NCBI GenBank assembly: GCA_963921825.1
Contig: OY997588.1
Coordinates: forward strand, 72,681,020 to 72,745,019
Length of the DNA: 64,000 nucleotides
Origin: Erodium maritimum
Lineage: Eukaryota > Streptophyta > Magnoliopsida > Geraniales > Geraniaceae
Direction: 5' to 3'
Positions 21,780-33,612 of the stretch are shown here, in pieces. A program made the translations under genes and the position numbers. Every line of letters begins with the position of its first letter. The first letter of the stretch is position 1. Below the pieces are notes generated by a model. It ran no database searches. It worked only from the letters and a program-made list of their open reading frames with translations, and had not been told where the DNA came from.

Positions 21780-23102
21780 GAGGAGAAATCAAATACAAAC
21801 CATGTCTTAACCTAAAAGCTAGAGAACCAATCTAAACCATCCATTTTAAGAATGGATGGATGAGATGCAATTGAGTAGTTGACTGCAAAAAAAAAAAACA
21901 GCACTTTTTAGTAAGTGGTAAGGGCTATTTAGTAAAACTATCATATTATTTTTTTAATCAATTCACTAATTTAATTTTTCCCGCTTCGTTTGAACTCTGA
22001 TTGGTTTCGAACTTGCGCCATTAGTTTTATTTTTTAAGGGCTTTAAATCAAGATCAGTCATAAATATATTTTGAAGCACGAAAAAAAAAATTATTTTGGT
22101 GTTGATTTTTTTTATCAACACTTTGCTCTGGATTTATCAACACTTTTACACTGGTTTTATCAACACTTTACACTGGTTTTATCACCTCATTTTCCAAAAC
22201 TGATCATGATTTTATCACCTCATCGCGTGCTTTTTATGAACACTAGTTTTATCAACACTAAACATTAGGTTTATGATTCAATTACGTGTGTTTTATCACC
22301 CCCATCACATGTTTTTTTGAAGCACGAATTTTTTTTTATTTCGGGGCTGTTTTTTAAAGAAATTATATCTGGATAATTTTTATCAACACTTTGCTATGGT
22401 TTTATCAACACTTTACACTGGTTTTATCAACACTCTACACTGGTTTTATCACCCCATTCTCCAAAATTGATCATGATTTTTATCATCTCATCACGTGCTT
22501 TTTATGAACACCAGTTTTATCAACACTAAACACTATGTTTATCATTAAATTACATGTGTTTTTATCACCTCATCACATGTTTTTTTTATCAACGCTAAAC
22601 TCTTGTTTATCACACTTATTATCAAAACTGAACATGGTTTTTATCACCTCAGTACATGATTTTATCAACATTTAGCACTAGTTTGATACCTCCGATATAA
22701 AACATTTATTAGTGAAGATTTATCAACACTCAACATTATTTTTATCACTCCAATATACTTTTTTTATTTTCGTGCTTCAAAATATATTCATGATTGATCT
22801 TGATTTAAAGCACTTGAAAAAATAAAAATATTGGCGCAAGTTTGAAACTAATCGGAGTTCAAACGAATCGGGAAATATTAAATTAGTGAATTGGTGAAGA
22901 AAAAAATGGACACTTGTCCACATGGCACCATACTTTTACAATTATGCCCTTGCTTGTGTGAGAAAGGATGAAAGTGGCGTGAGTTTGGGTGAAATTGGGG
23001 TGATGATGTGGCATCATGGTGAATGTTGGATGTTAGGTGTGTGTGGCTAGGATTGGTTCTCTAGTTTTTAGGTTAAGAGTGGTTTGTAGCCGATTTCACC
23101 TC
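21780..23102. mobile_element. Mutator-like foldback element, right copy
   Basis: The ends are gaggagaaatc and gatttcacctc. The target duplication tgtgcctgaa is perfect over 10 bp (21770-21779 and 23103-23112). It has the same internal motifs as the left copy in mirror order, including ttatcaacact arrays on the plus strand (22100-22620). It is 1323 bp and has no transposase. It is an inverted relative of 17581-20960 with a different duplication, so the two inserted independently. Confidence 0.87.
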
Positions 23103-23216
23103 TGTGCCTGAATTGATATTTTGAGAAATCTGGATTATCATTATTTTCCATGTGCCTGGCGACGGAATCTTTCAGACTATATACCATTAGTAATAGTAAT
23201 TGTATTTATATATATA

Positions 23217-23594
23217 GGGAGACAATCAGGTGCGAACCTCCCTTACGGTGCGAACCTGCGAACCTCAAATCTGGTTTGCGGAAATAGCGAACATGGTTTG
23301 CGGAAATAAGCATCCCAGTTTGCGGAAAAAAAGTTTGAAAAAACAGCATTTTTATCTTGGGAAAATATATGGTTTGCGAAAATAGTGTATCTGTTTTGCG
23401 GAAATATCGAATATGGTTTGCGGAAATAAGCATCCCAGTTTGCGGAAAAACAGTTTGAAAAAAAAGCATTTATCTTGAGAAAAATATGGTTTGCGAAAAC
23501 ACCGCAAACCAAGAACACTATTTCCGCAAACCAGATACACTACACAAGCAGGTTCGCAGGTTCGCACCGTAACCCCTGGTTCGCACCTGATTGC
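23217..23594. mobile_element. MITE 1 in (TA)n, with caggtgcgaacc ends
   Basis: TATATA precedes gggagacaatcaggtgcgaac, and the right end ggttcgcacctgattgc is followed by (TA)n. The TIRs extend through cggtgcgaacctgcgaacct. Inside, a unit of about 118 bp with tttgcggaaataagcatccc occurs twice (near 23275 and 23395). It is flanked by TA tracts like micron-type elements. There is no coding potential. Confidence 0.75.
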
Positions 23595-23617
23595 ATATAT
23601 ATATATATATATATATA

Positions 23618-24271
23618 GGATAACATTCAGGTACGAATTGACCAATTTTTTGCTAAATACGAACCAATTCCAGCCTTGGAATCGCAAATCGCATGGCTGA
23701 TTTTTTTTAATTTTTTTTCACCAAGTTTCTTATTTTGATCTTTCTCGCTTCGTTTCAACTCCGATTTAATTTTTTCTTGCGCCAAAAACGTTCTTTTTTC
23801 AAGATCTATCTATCAAGTAGCATATTAAATATGTTTTGAAGCAAAAAAAACATGTACAAGCAAAAACACAAATTGTTAACCGTGCACTAATGTATGTTTT
23901 TGCAACTGCATTTGTATGAATAAGCTAATCTTAATGTATGTTGCAAAAACATACAAATGCAGTTGCAAAAACATACATTAGTGCACAGTTAACGATTTGT
24001 GTTTTTGCTTGTACATGTTTTTTTTGCTTCAAAACATATTCAATATGCTACTTGATAGATAGATCTTGAAAAAAGAAAGTTTTTGGCGCAAGAAAAAATT
24101 AAATCGGAGTTGAAACGAAGCGGGAAAGATCAAAATAAGAAACTTGGTGGACAAAAAATAAAAAAAAAATCAGTCATGCGAAAATCGCAGCCCTTGGGCA
24201 TTCTACGATTCCAAAGTTGGGATTATTTCGTATTTCGTATCTAAATATTGGTTTGTATGTGAAAGGTCCCC
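23618..24271. mobile_element. MITE 2 in (TA)n, palindromic
   Basis: It starts ggataacattcaggtacgaa after a TA tract and ends ggtttgtatgtgaaaggtcccc before another. The arms 23700-23925 and 23940-24165 form a near-perfect inverted repeat. The arms contain cgcttcgtttcaactccgat and cttgcgccaaaaac, motifs shared with the Mutator-like foldback elements at 17581 and 21780. Confidence 0.75.
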
Positions 24272-24299
24272 TATATATACATATATATATATATATATA

Positions 24300-24559
24300 G
24301 AGGAACAATCAAGTACAAACCCTATTTCGGGTCAGAACGTAGAACTAATCTAGGCCATTGATTACTCAGATCGAATGACCACCGAAATTCAGGGAGGTGG
24401 GGGTGGTGATTGATTACGAAATCAATTACAAGATATGCATTAATTAAAAAGATATTATAAGATATGCATTAAATCTGGGCCATTAATTCTACGATCCAAG
24501 GGCCTAGATTGATAGTTCTACGTTCTGACGAAAGATACAAGTTTGTACCTAACTGTTAT

Positions 24560-24561
<2 letters not shown>
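24300..24561. mobile_element. MITE 3 in (TA)n
   Basis: It opens gaggaacaatcaagtacaaac and ends gtttgtacctaactgttatcc, inverted and related to the ends of MITEs 1 and 2. (TA)n lies on both sides (the right tract spans 24562-24598). Inner arms include tctaggccattgatta and taatggcccag. It is 262 bp and non-coding. Confidence 0.75.
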
Positions 24562-24599
<38 letters not shown>

Positions 24600-24600
<1 letters not shown>

Positions 24601-24871
24601 CTTACAACTTATTGAGTTGGGGTTTATAAGGATTTTAGGTTGCTTTGAGTGTAAATGTAGGTGATAAGGCCTAAGACGGTCGTGTGTGACATTTAGCGAT
24701 ATCATAGTTGAACTACAGCAGCAACATGTCTCGTACATTTATAAATTCAGCTTTGGTCATATAGGATCATCATTCATTACCGCATCTATGTCTTTACGGT
24801 TAGGTTTGTTAATCGGCTCACTTTACAATTCACATAGCCAGTTCCAAAAAAGAGTGGTGCGGTAGAACCTG
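24600..24871. other. Intergenic sequence
   Basis: No gene or repeat is recognised. Confidence 0.4.
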
Positions 24872-25140
24872 GTGGAGACAACGAGCAAGATGATTCAACA
24901 TGACAATTTTACAACAATTCACGGGTTTTTTAACTTACGGGTTGAGACTCCTAAAAAGAGAGTTAAGGAAACAAATATCCATGTACCTGAGTTGTTGGTG
25001 TATGATGGGATGATGCCAGTAGATGTGCATAAAGTAATTGAAGAGGAGTTTAGAAAGGTTTTGCAAGATAGACTTATGAAAGAGACCAATAATAGGAAGA
25101 GTGATGTTGAGGAATATGTATATGATACGAGGAACAAGGT
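24872..25140 (+). pseudogene. Hsp110-type (Hsp70-14/15-like) fragment
   Basis: The frame reads PKKRVKETNIHVPELLVY, then VIEEEFRKVLQDRLMKE and VEEYVYDTRNK. Plant Hsp110-type chaperones carry the pattern PKKKVKKTNVPV.ELVY, then VEKEFEMALQDRVMEET and VE.YVYDMRNKL between the substrate-binding domain and its helical lid. Only this exon-sized piece is present. It begins without an ATG and stops at AACAAG/GTGTGA, which may be an old splice donor. No other part of the chaperone is visible nearby, so it is a captured or relict fragment. Confidence 0.6.
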
Positions 25141-25144
25141 GTGA

Positions 25145-26990
25145 TAGTGTTTATATTTTATTATTCATGTCAACATACTGTATCAAAAAAATTTATTAGA
25201 AGAAGATCATATCCAAGTAGGATCAGACCAAAAGACCCATTAAAAAAAAGTTGCGGGAATAAAACCTGAAAAGGGCAACAGAAAATAAACCAAAAAGCGA
25301 GCATTTAACCCTCATCAGTGACCCCCTCTTCACCTTCCGAAGTCAAATATTCAGATCATCAAAAGTTTTTTCTTGAGCTAGCTGAGCGGATCGAGTTTGT
25401 AAACTGTTTCCCTACGTCCATAGGATTTACAATTCTCTCATGACTCAAAGAGCGAGATGGTTTGATTTCAGCAGTAAAGTAGTCCCTTAAGAACTTGGAG
25501 GTCAACTCTGACTATTCGAAGATCTAGACAACACCTGCTTCGATTGACGACCTTTATTTAGAGGTTTGAATTTCGGAGGTGGAAGAAGAAACTCCTTCCA
25601 CGGACTACTCTGTGATCCCCGATATGATCATTAGATGCCACCTATTGAAATGACTGTCCCGCTGAAAATTGTTGGACACTACTACCCTGAACACGGTCCG
25701 AAACAACAACCAAACCCGTTCTGAGAGAATTATCCACATCAACTTGGGTTGCAAAACCAGAGAAACATATATCTCAGATTTTTTGACCCGAAATCATCCC
25801 ATCCCAAACAACTCCTGAATCTGATGTCAGACCTATCGAAGAGAAGAAACTACAAGTTGGGCTCAAAACCGGTCCAAGCCCCACCCCAAGCCCAAAAGCA
25901 TGTGGTCTGGACGTATGCCCAGACTCAGGCCCAGGGACAAAGATCAGTCCAGAAGAAATTAACTCCGACTCTCTCGCGACTTGTTAGGCTTCAAACTCGT
26001 TAACATGCACATCGCTCAAAGCTGAAGATGAGTTGGGTGAATGTTTGAACTAAGTGAATACAGCTGAATATCATATTTGGAAGACATTTTAGTACTGGAT
26101 GAAAAAGTAGGTATGTATATACCAACACATAATGTGTGCAAATGTATGTGTACATATAGGTAATAGAAAGTCGAATAAATTCCATGAATATTTGTACACT
26201 ATGTAATTGGCATCAAACATATTCCTTTTCGTAATTTATATATATGACATTATCGAGCTGTAGTGCCCAGTCACATCCAACGAATATATCAGCTGATGAA
26301 AGTCCCTTCATACTTTAAAATACAAATTTTGTTCAAAATTAATGCAACATGAAATCTAAAACACACGAAACTGAAAATTACTTAAACTGAACTTGAGAAA
26401 AACGAGTCTAAGTGTGCTTAACAAGATGGTCCTTCAGCCTTCTGTGAGGATTGGTATCGTGGACTCACTCGTGTCTTCACACATACTCCTTGTACTAAGG
26501 AATGGGCCCTTGTGCAAATGGTTGGGGTGGCTTTCAATGAGAATTTTCAGCATCAAGCTCATCAACAAATTTTTTAGCTCATCCTTCATAGTGTCGCGTT
26601 CCTCCTCCATGAAATATGCCAATGCACTTTTGTCCAGGCATGAGTTGAGTGTGTAAGGATGTGCCAACACGACTGAAGAATTATGAAATCCCTTTTTACA
26701 TCATTCCTAGTACTTTCTTGATAACACAAACAATTTATCCTTATCTGAGGGCGGTCAAGATATGGTTTCAACAAACTGAATCTAAGTAGAGTATATTTTT
26801 TCAACCAACCAATAAGGACAGTAATAGCGCATACTATTAATCTCGTACTCCATGGTTTGTTGTTGTCTACCCAACACTTTCTGGAAGATATGCTAGTTTC
26901 CTTTATCAGCAAATTTTGTATTATACCCCACCTTTGAAGTAAAGGACGAGGCAAAGGGGAGAATCCCTCAAATGAGCTTACAAACAAAGA
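25145..26990. other. Unassigned region
   Basis: Short frames occur on both strands (for example 26434-26670 minus, with ALAYFMEEERDTMKDELKN) but none extends or shows a family I recognise. Decayed coding sequence is possible on the minus strand around 26400-26996. Confidence 0.35.
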
Positions 26991-28460
26991 CATCAAAAAA
27001 TGAGGATCTTAGATATAACCAAACTCAACAATGCCAACAATTCCTATCAAAGGAGATAAACAGGTCTACAACCTAGATGTTACAAGGGGCGCGGCAAAGC
27101 AACCTACAAACAGTTACGAAAAAACACAACTAACAAGGGCGAGTAAACAAACCCAACAAGAGTTAGAATAGATGACACTAAAAACAGTCTAGAAACTAGA
27201 TTTTTCCACCATGAAGCTCGAAAATAAAAACCGACAGATTCCATCAAGGGCCTAAAGACAAGAACCAGAAGGTCTAATACCCAGATAGAAACAATGATGA
27301 AACACAACAAAACTCCACCAGACAGTAGCAACCACAACGCCAGTAACCAAATTCCAAAACCCACAACTCACACAAAAGTTTAATCACCCCAACTCATCGG
27401 AATCACATCTCATAGAGAAGGAAAGCACCGACACGCTGACGGTCAACATTGCAAACAACAAAGATGGGTCGGTGGCCAAAACCACTAACACTCAAACCCT
27501 TAGGAATAATAACTTCACGACTTCATACAAAGGTATAGTGACGTATAACAACTCGTCGGTGGCCAACACCACTGACCGACGAGCCCCCAACCAACATCAC
27601 AAAGGGGAAACAATGAAGCACAAAAAGAATTAGACCTAAGGAATAAGTAGTGATTCACAAAGTGTAATAAAGGGTAAAGTGGTTGTTACCAACAGGACAA
27701 GAAGTCTTGTTAACTACTAAACAATCGAGACTCAAAAGAATCCGGAGCAGCGGACAACCGCAACACAACAATCCAAAGGATCAGCCTGAGCCTTCATTAA
27801 CTCCAAACTACAGCAACTTCCAACATCTCGGCAAGTGCGCCTCTGGACCCCAAAGAGGAGCAGCTCCAACCTAGCCACGACCGAATCTGACAAAACCAGA
27901 TTCACTGCGAATGTACCAGTGAACTGATTTTAGAGCACTGGGAGCCGGAGGACCCGACTAACACGGGCAATAATGCCCAAACGACGAGGCTCGGCACGTC
28001 TAGATCCACCCCAATCTAAAACCAAATCGTTCAAGAAAAGAGTTCCACTATAGATCCATACGAAGTCGTTGGAGACGGAGTTGAGAACGACCCGAGAGAA
28101 GCAAGGGAGGTTGGGAAGATGAAGAGCAACTCCGGAAAGGTCGAGAACGCTGTAGATATGCGAATAAAGCTTCGACCAACAAGGGCTTTTGTAGAACACG
28201 CACGGTGGGCCCAACAAGGACGAAAGAGGCAACGAGGACCAGAGCACGGTTGCTTCTCTGAGGGACGATCGGATTTTGCGATGATGAAGCCAAAACTGTC
28301 GAAAGGTAAACAAGGAACAGGGCTAGAAAATCGAATGTGAGATCAAGAAGAGAAGTAGGGAGAAATAGAAAGCGTGGAGGAGGGGACCGGTGGCGGCCAA
28401 TAAAGAAGGTAAGGGTTAAGGTTGAAGAAGGGAGAGTCGAGGTAGAGAGAAAAGGGGTTG
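26991..28460 (-). other. Possible decayed retroelement or gene remnant, minus strand
   Basis: The minus strand begins with a C/T-rich leader-like stretch (28460 downward). It has a 127-codon frame (28313-27930) without recognisable domains and ends in a T-rich segment near 26995. The phrase ttggccaccgac occurs twice (near 27560 and 27470 in minus orientation). A non-LTR element remnant is one possibility, but no RT or endonuclease is visible. Confidence 0.25.
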
Positions 28461-29011
28461 GATCCAGTTGGGTCGGTTACTGGAAGATATGTTAGTTGCT
28501 TATCACATTAATAATGTTGTTGTTCGACCTAGATCTACCGGAAAAAACATATCCACTAATCGCCTGAGACAATGATTTTGAGCATTATTGTTGGGCGGTT
28601 ACCGTTGATCCTTCCGCCCATATTCTTTTTTCCATGTTATTAAAAAATTATTACAATACTTGTAAGGCTTGCAATATAGTCTGGGAAGCCATGTCTATCT
28701 CCCATATACAATAGACATGCCATGTTATTCATTGTCGGGCCCTCTCATACTCAATCCCGGACACTTGTATCACGATTTTGTAAAATCTTTTAAGGTAAAG
28801 TAGGATACTTGAGACACTCATTCACATTGTTTCGTAATGAATCAACAGAGTACCTGTAAGCCAGCATCCTCAACATAAAAAAGCGTTTTTGGCGTGGACT
28901 CAACCCAATGTGTCTAGTAGTGTACATATTTTGTACAAAACCTGGTCATCGTGTACGATAATGCCCTCCATAATACAAAGAAAAAATTGACGCTGAAACA
29001 ACTCCTCCCCT
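28461..29011. other. Intergenic sequence upstream of the hAT-like MITE
   Basis: No gene is recognised. The sequence is probably host intergenic DNA upstream of the F-box gene. Confidence 0.4.
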
Positions 29012-29019
29012 ACGTTGGT

Positions 29020-29732
29020 TAAGGGTGTCCATGGGTCGGGCCCTGGTCCCATGGCCAAAATTTTGAACCGACCCAGAGTGACCAGGTTCAAAAAATTTAA
29101 CCCACTCCCGGTCCCGGTCCCAAAAAATGACCTTTGAACCCGCCCGTCTGGATTATGGGTTTGTTCACCGGGTTGGACCAACCCATCCGAATTTGATAAC
29201 ATTAACCGTAAGTAGTAGTACATATACTTTCATATATTTTTTTCATTATCCAAAAAATCATTAAAGAGTGCTTAAAAGCTCTCAATTTGGTCACTTCTTA
29301 ATGATGAAAAAATTCCATACATTGTTTAAACTTTATCCAAAGTTTAAGGATTACAAACGTCAAATAGAGAGTTCAAGTTGATCCAAAACAGATTACGATT
29401 ACAAAAGATGAGTTCAACACAAAACTACGACATGTTGTACTATAAAATTGGTAATCATCTTCAAAATCTCAAACAATCAATCTTTATCTTCATATGCAAA
29501 AGTAATTAAAATTGTAAGAGTGTGGACTTAGGCCTTGGACTTGTACCATATCCGGGTGGTCCGGGTTATGTAGGAAACCATGTCATGAATCCGGTATCCG
29601 GACCGCTCACTCCGGATTTGGTATTTTTGAACCCGGGCCCGTCCCCGTAACCCATGGGAGCAAACCCACTGGGGCCGGGTTGGACGGTTTGACCGAATAG
29701 ACTGGGTTATAGGTCAATTTTGGACACCTCTA
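29020..29732. mobile_element. hAT-like MITE (713 bp)
   Basis: The ends are taagggtgtcca and tggacacctcta, inverted. The flanks acgttggt (29012-29019) and acgccagt (29733-29740) are an imperfect 8-bp duplication differing only by transitions. The interior has alternating ccgg/ccgacc-rich and AT-rich stretches. There is no transposase. It sits just upstream of the F-box gene's first exon. Confidence 0.75.
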
Positions 29733-29740
29733 ACGCCAGT

Positions 29741-29910
29741 TGCTCACAAAGAAAAACATGGGCTGGGTCCAGCCCCATAAAAACCTGGGCCGAATCTGCA
29801 CCTTACCCATTCCATTTCACGAATCGCCCAAAAATAAATTAACAACCACCACCGAAGCAAAAGAAAACTCCGATTCCATTCCCAACTCAAACCCTTTCTT
29901 CGAGTCTCAG
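29741..29910 (+). promoter_or_regulatory. Probable promoter-proximal region and 5' UTR exon of the F-box gene
   Basis: The stretch ends at a consensus donor (cgagtctcag/gtacaa) and pairs with the acceptor ttttcag at 31465, seven bases before the ATG. The transcription start is not defined. The hAT-like MITE lies directly upstream, so the promoter may include or have been split by it. Confidence 0.55.
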
Positions 29911-30209
29911 GTACAATTCCTGTCTCATGTTCATACATAAATTTTCATCGCTCATCATCTCCTGACCAGTGTCTCACGACAAATCAGTCACTCAATATAC
30001 TCTTTTCTTATTCGGTTCATCTGTTGAAATAGTTTTGAGTTATCAACTCTCACTTCCTCTGGTGGAATCTACAAAAGAATGCTGGTGTTGAATTAGTTTA
30101 GTTGTCCTTTCCAATTTACCAAATTAAGTTTAAGTTAATCGCTAGCTATGCTTTTGGGACTTCAATTTCAGCTCACACCCAATTCGGGGTTACTTAAGCA
30201 TAATTTCAA

Positions 30210-30563
30210 GGGATAATTGCAAAAACTTGCGCTCAACTATGTCCGTTTTGCAAATACTATAAGTGAGCTATTTTGTTTTTGCAAATCTGTTATCTTTAAC
30301 TGAAATTAGTCATGTGACATCAAATTCATTTTGGAAATGACACTTTTTCCCTATATATTATAGTAATTATACGCGTTTTGCAATTTTAAACCCTCATGTA
30401 TACACTTTTGCACGATTACTTTCGACTTTCTGCAAAACAAAAAATTTACCCTGTTAGTGGATTTGCAGACAGAAAATAGTTGGGGGATACTTTTTGTAAA
30501 AAATAGTTCACCAATAGTATTTGCAAAATGTCATAGTTCACCGCAAGTTTTTACAATTATTCC
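30210..30563. mobile_element. MULE-like MITE in F-box intron 1
   Basis: The ends are gggataattgcaaaaac and gtttttacaattattcc. The duplication taatttcaa (30201-30209) versus tagtttcaa (30564-30572) matches at 8 of 9 bases. It is foldback in structure with no ORF. Confidence 0.85.
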
Positions 30564-31065
30564 TAGTTTCAATAAGGTTGCAGCTGTAAACAGTCCTTGT
30601 AAAATCAAGTCAATCGATCAACCATCAATCTAGATATAAGTGAAACACATTATATATACACACATATATATGTGTGCATGTGTGTTGTGAAGCTGAAACT
30701 GCACTGGCGATAGTGTAATGGGCCTTTGAATTTTCATTCCCTGCATGCAAAAATGGCTATTTCTTGCTCACTCAATTTTTGTCTACTGGGAACACAATTT
30801 GTTGAGTTGGGTTGTTTAAAGAAGGATACGAGTTGTTTTGTTTGAACTGACTACCACAGTTAGCGATCTTGTAACAGTGTAGGGGTGCTTACTTACAAAT
30901 GTAATACAACTTTAAAAGTTGGTTTTCTTTGCTTTGGGCTATAGATTATGTTGATAATGGAGCTGTATGTACCGAAAATTGTCTGTTAAGTGGCTGGTAA
31001 TTAATGATAGTGTAGTTACACATTAACTGTACATTGCTTTTATGCTGGGAATTGTTGATAGTTAT

Positions 31066-31407
31066 TATTAGAGAACCAACTCAACTGAAGCTCAAGCTGA
31101 TTGTTGAAGGCCCGTTTATAGATTTATACTCTAACACGCACACTCACGGACAAGTCTGTTTACGGGTTTGGATGTGGATTATTTAGAAGGAGAGGTGAGC
31201 CCATTGAGAAGAGTGATGAGGACTTTGAAGATAAGACTTAATGAAGGCCAATTAGGGGCAGATGAGTTAAGGATATATTTTGAAGATAGTGAGGTTTGAA
31301 CCTGTGTCTTTGAGGTACCAAACTTTGTTACCATATTGGAGGACCAACTCAGCTAAAAGCTCAAGCTGATAGTCGAAGACCCATTTATAGTTTTATATTC
31401 TAACAAT
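31066..31407 (+). repeat. Direct repeat pair in F-box intron 1 (TRIM-like)
   Basis: Two copies of about 80 bp, sharing ccaactcaactgaagctcaagctgat-like words and ending in tctaaca, lie at about 31068-31150 and 31330-31407. About 180 bp lie between them. Short terminal direct repeats with little inside suggest a TRIM retrotransposon, but PBS and PPT were not confirmed. Confidence 0.4.
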
Positions 31408-31472
31408 TATAATCACCATGTTTCTAGTTTAGATGAGCTGGAACATCTAACTATTTCATTTTCAGAATTTTA

Positions 31473-33612
31473 ATGACAGATAATAGCCATGGTGATGCCG
31501 TAATATCAACCGATACTGCTTTTGGAAAGCTTCCGGATCATCTCCTAATTGAAATTTTTATCCGGGTTCCTATCACGGGATGGGCACAACTATCTTGTGT
31601 TAGGAAACAATGGAACAATATATTCCGCGGGGAATGCTTATGGCAAGCTGCTCTTGTTAGGACCTTCCCTTTTGCTGCTCAAGCAAAAACATGGCCTGGA
31701 CCTATCCCCCGAGGGATGAGCCGAAGGTAAAAAAAATTCAAATCTCACTTTGCTATTTTATTTGATGATTGCCCTTCGTCTTCTCAAAAGCGAATGGAAT
31801 TGGTGGCAACTACTTATGTAACCATATCACTCTTAATTATGGTTATTTGTGTAGTCCAAGATTTATAGTTCATGATATAGAGCTAGATAACCGGCCACAT
31901 TTAAGGATGCTTTATTCGTGGATAAACATTTTACCGAACAAATAAACTCCATTTCACCATGAAACATCTTTCCTAGAGTTCAAGTCATGATATGTAAGCT
32001 CATCGATAAGCTCCATTCATTATCCTTTAATCTTGTATTTTGTTTGTGCAGATGTATGTGTATGTGAAAGTTCTCCCTCAATCTTGTATGGCTCTATACA
32101 TATCCTTCCTCAATCCTTGTGTCATCACATCATTTCTTACCACTTCTCTCCATGTTAACTTAAGTCTTCCTCTACCCCTTTTAGCTTCTCCTAAAATTCA
32201 GTGCTCTCAGTAACTTCAAACCCCCTTAACCAATGTTCTCTCATCATCCTTTTCAACAGAACTTTGTTTTTAGGGGTAGTTGCAAAAAAGTGCCTCGAAC
32301 TTGTCTTTTTGTTGCACTTCGTACAAATTTGTTGCAAAATGACAATTTTACCCTTAAAATTTTAAATTTAAAAATAACAATTAAAGAACAAAAGGGTTCA
32401 AATTTTCATATCCCTTAAATTTCTTGCTCTGTATGTACAAAGAGGAAGAAAGTTAAGGGATATGAAAATTTGGATTTTTTGATTTTTACTTATTATTTTT
32501 TAGATCTAACGTGTAAGGGTAAAATCGTCACTTTCATACAATTGCAACAAAAAACTAGTTCATGGTACTTTTGTGCATTTATCAAAGAAGAGGGCTGCAA
32601 ATTAACTGCTGACACTAGTTTTTAAACTAGCTGCATATTAACTGTATACTTGTTGATATTCTCAGGAGATATGCAGCTTTATATGTCAATAAGCACATCT
32701 TTGGCATGGACTATGAGACGGATGAGATTGTGGGACACACTTATTTGTTCTTGAAAGAGCAGCTTGAAATTTCATCTATGCCACCTCCTTCTGGGATACT
32801 TCATGGGACTATCATCGGTACTGCCATCTTTTACTTACACTTAAGTTCTTGTTTAACTCGTAATTTCCTCGGCTCGTCAATTATCCACTATGCAGTTAAT
32901 ATCTATTTTGTCTACACAATGCATTTATTTTGGCTGACCAAGCACGAGTGTGGTATGGTATCCTAGCAGATCAATTTATTGCTTGTGGTAAATCTCGGGA
33001 CATGGCCCATGAACTCGCTTCACAGATCTGGCTTGCTGTTCTTGATAATATGGAGGAAAATGAGCAGACATTCCTCTTGCTTAAGCGTCTTGCATTGGAG
33101 GGTGATGTAAGTTTCCATATAGGAAGCCCTTAAAACCGGATGTTAAATTGTATATATGCTTGGGATAATTGTGAAAAGTACCATGAGGTGTTCACCTTTT
33201 GCAACTTGAAGCCCTCTTCTTTAGTAATTGCAAAAAAATACACTGAACCTTTTATTTTTTGTTGCAATTTGTATAAGGTTGATGATTTTAAATAATGAGT
33301 AAAAACCCGAAAATTTATATCCCTTAATTATAAAAAAGAGGACTACAAATTGCAAAAATTGAAACCTGCAATATTAAATTTATATGCTTTTAGCGGGTGA
33401 TTTGCAAGAATCTTAATTTCTAATGCCTCGAGTGGTGTCTGCAGATATTTCTTCCATACCCGTATTCAAGATCGACTCAAGTTCAATGGAGGGTGTTTGA
33501 GAAGCTCTTCACAGATTTCCGCGACTGTTTTAGTGATACAGATTATTTAGATGTCTTAGCTTGTGCCAAGAACAAGTTTCAGCCAATACCATCTGTTTGG
33601 TTGGGATACTAG
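31473..33612 (+). CDS. F-box protein, four coding exons (236 aa)
   Basis: The coding exons are 31473-31726, 32666-32817, 32970-33106 and 33445-33612, all with GT-AG introns, giving 711 nt and a 236-residue protein. An upstream non-coding exon ends at 29910 (CTCAG/GTACAA) and joins at 31466, so the first intron is about 1.55 kb. Residues about 15-60 form the F-box (FGKLPDHLLIEIFIRVP, then WAQLSCVRKQWNNIF), which would bind the SKP1 adaptor of an SCF ubiquitin ligase. The C-terminal part (HGTIIDQFIACGKSRD, FLLLKRLALEGD, SVWLGY end) is a plant-conserved extension without Kelch or LRR repeats. Its substrate is unknown. All frames join without stops, so the gene looks functional. Confidence 0.88.
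32274..32605. mobile_element. MULE-like MITE in F-box intron 2
   Basis: It has the same inverted words as the element at 60392-60816: aaaagtgcc..gaacttgtctttttgttgca and its mirror ttgcaacaaaaaactagttc, plus gggtaaaatcgtca. The ends are degraded and no target duplication was found. Confidence 0.65.
33162..33380. mobile_element. Truncated MULE-like MITE in F-box intron 4
   Basis: The left end is gggataattgtgaaaagtacc. A perfect 9-bp duplication, tatatgctt, flanks it (33153-33161 and 33381-33389). The right terminus is degraded. Confidence 0.75.

Noticed and set aside
17581..23102. A single 5.5 kb palindromic element
   Set aside because: Each half has its own pair of inverted ends and its own, different target duplication, so two elements fit better.
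26434..26670. Minus-strand ORF with FMEEERDTMKDELKN as a gene
   Set aside because: It is short, has no recognised family, no clear splice context and neighbouring frames are broken. It is noted only as unassigned sequence.
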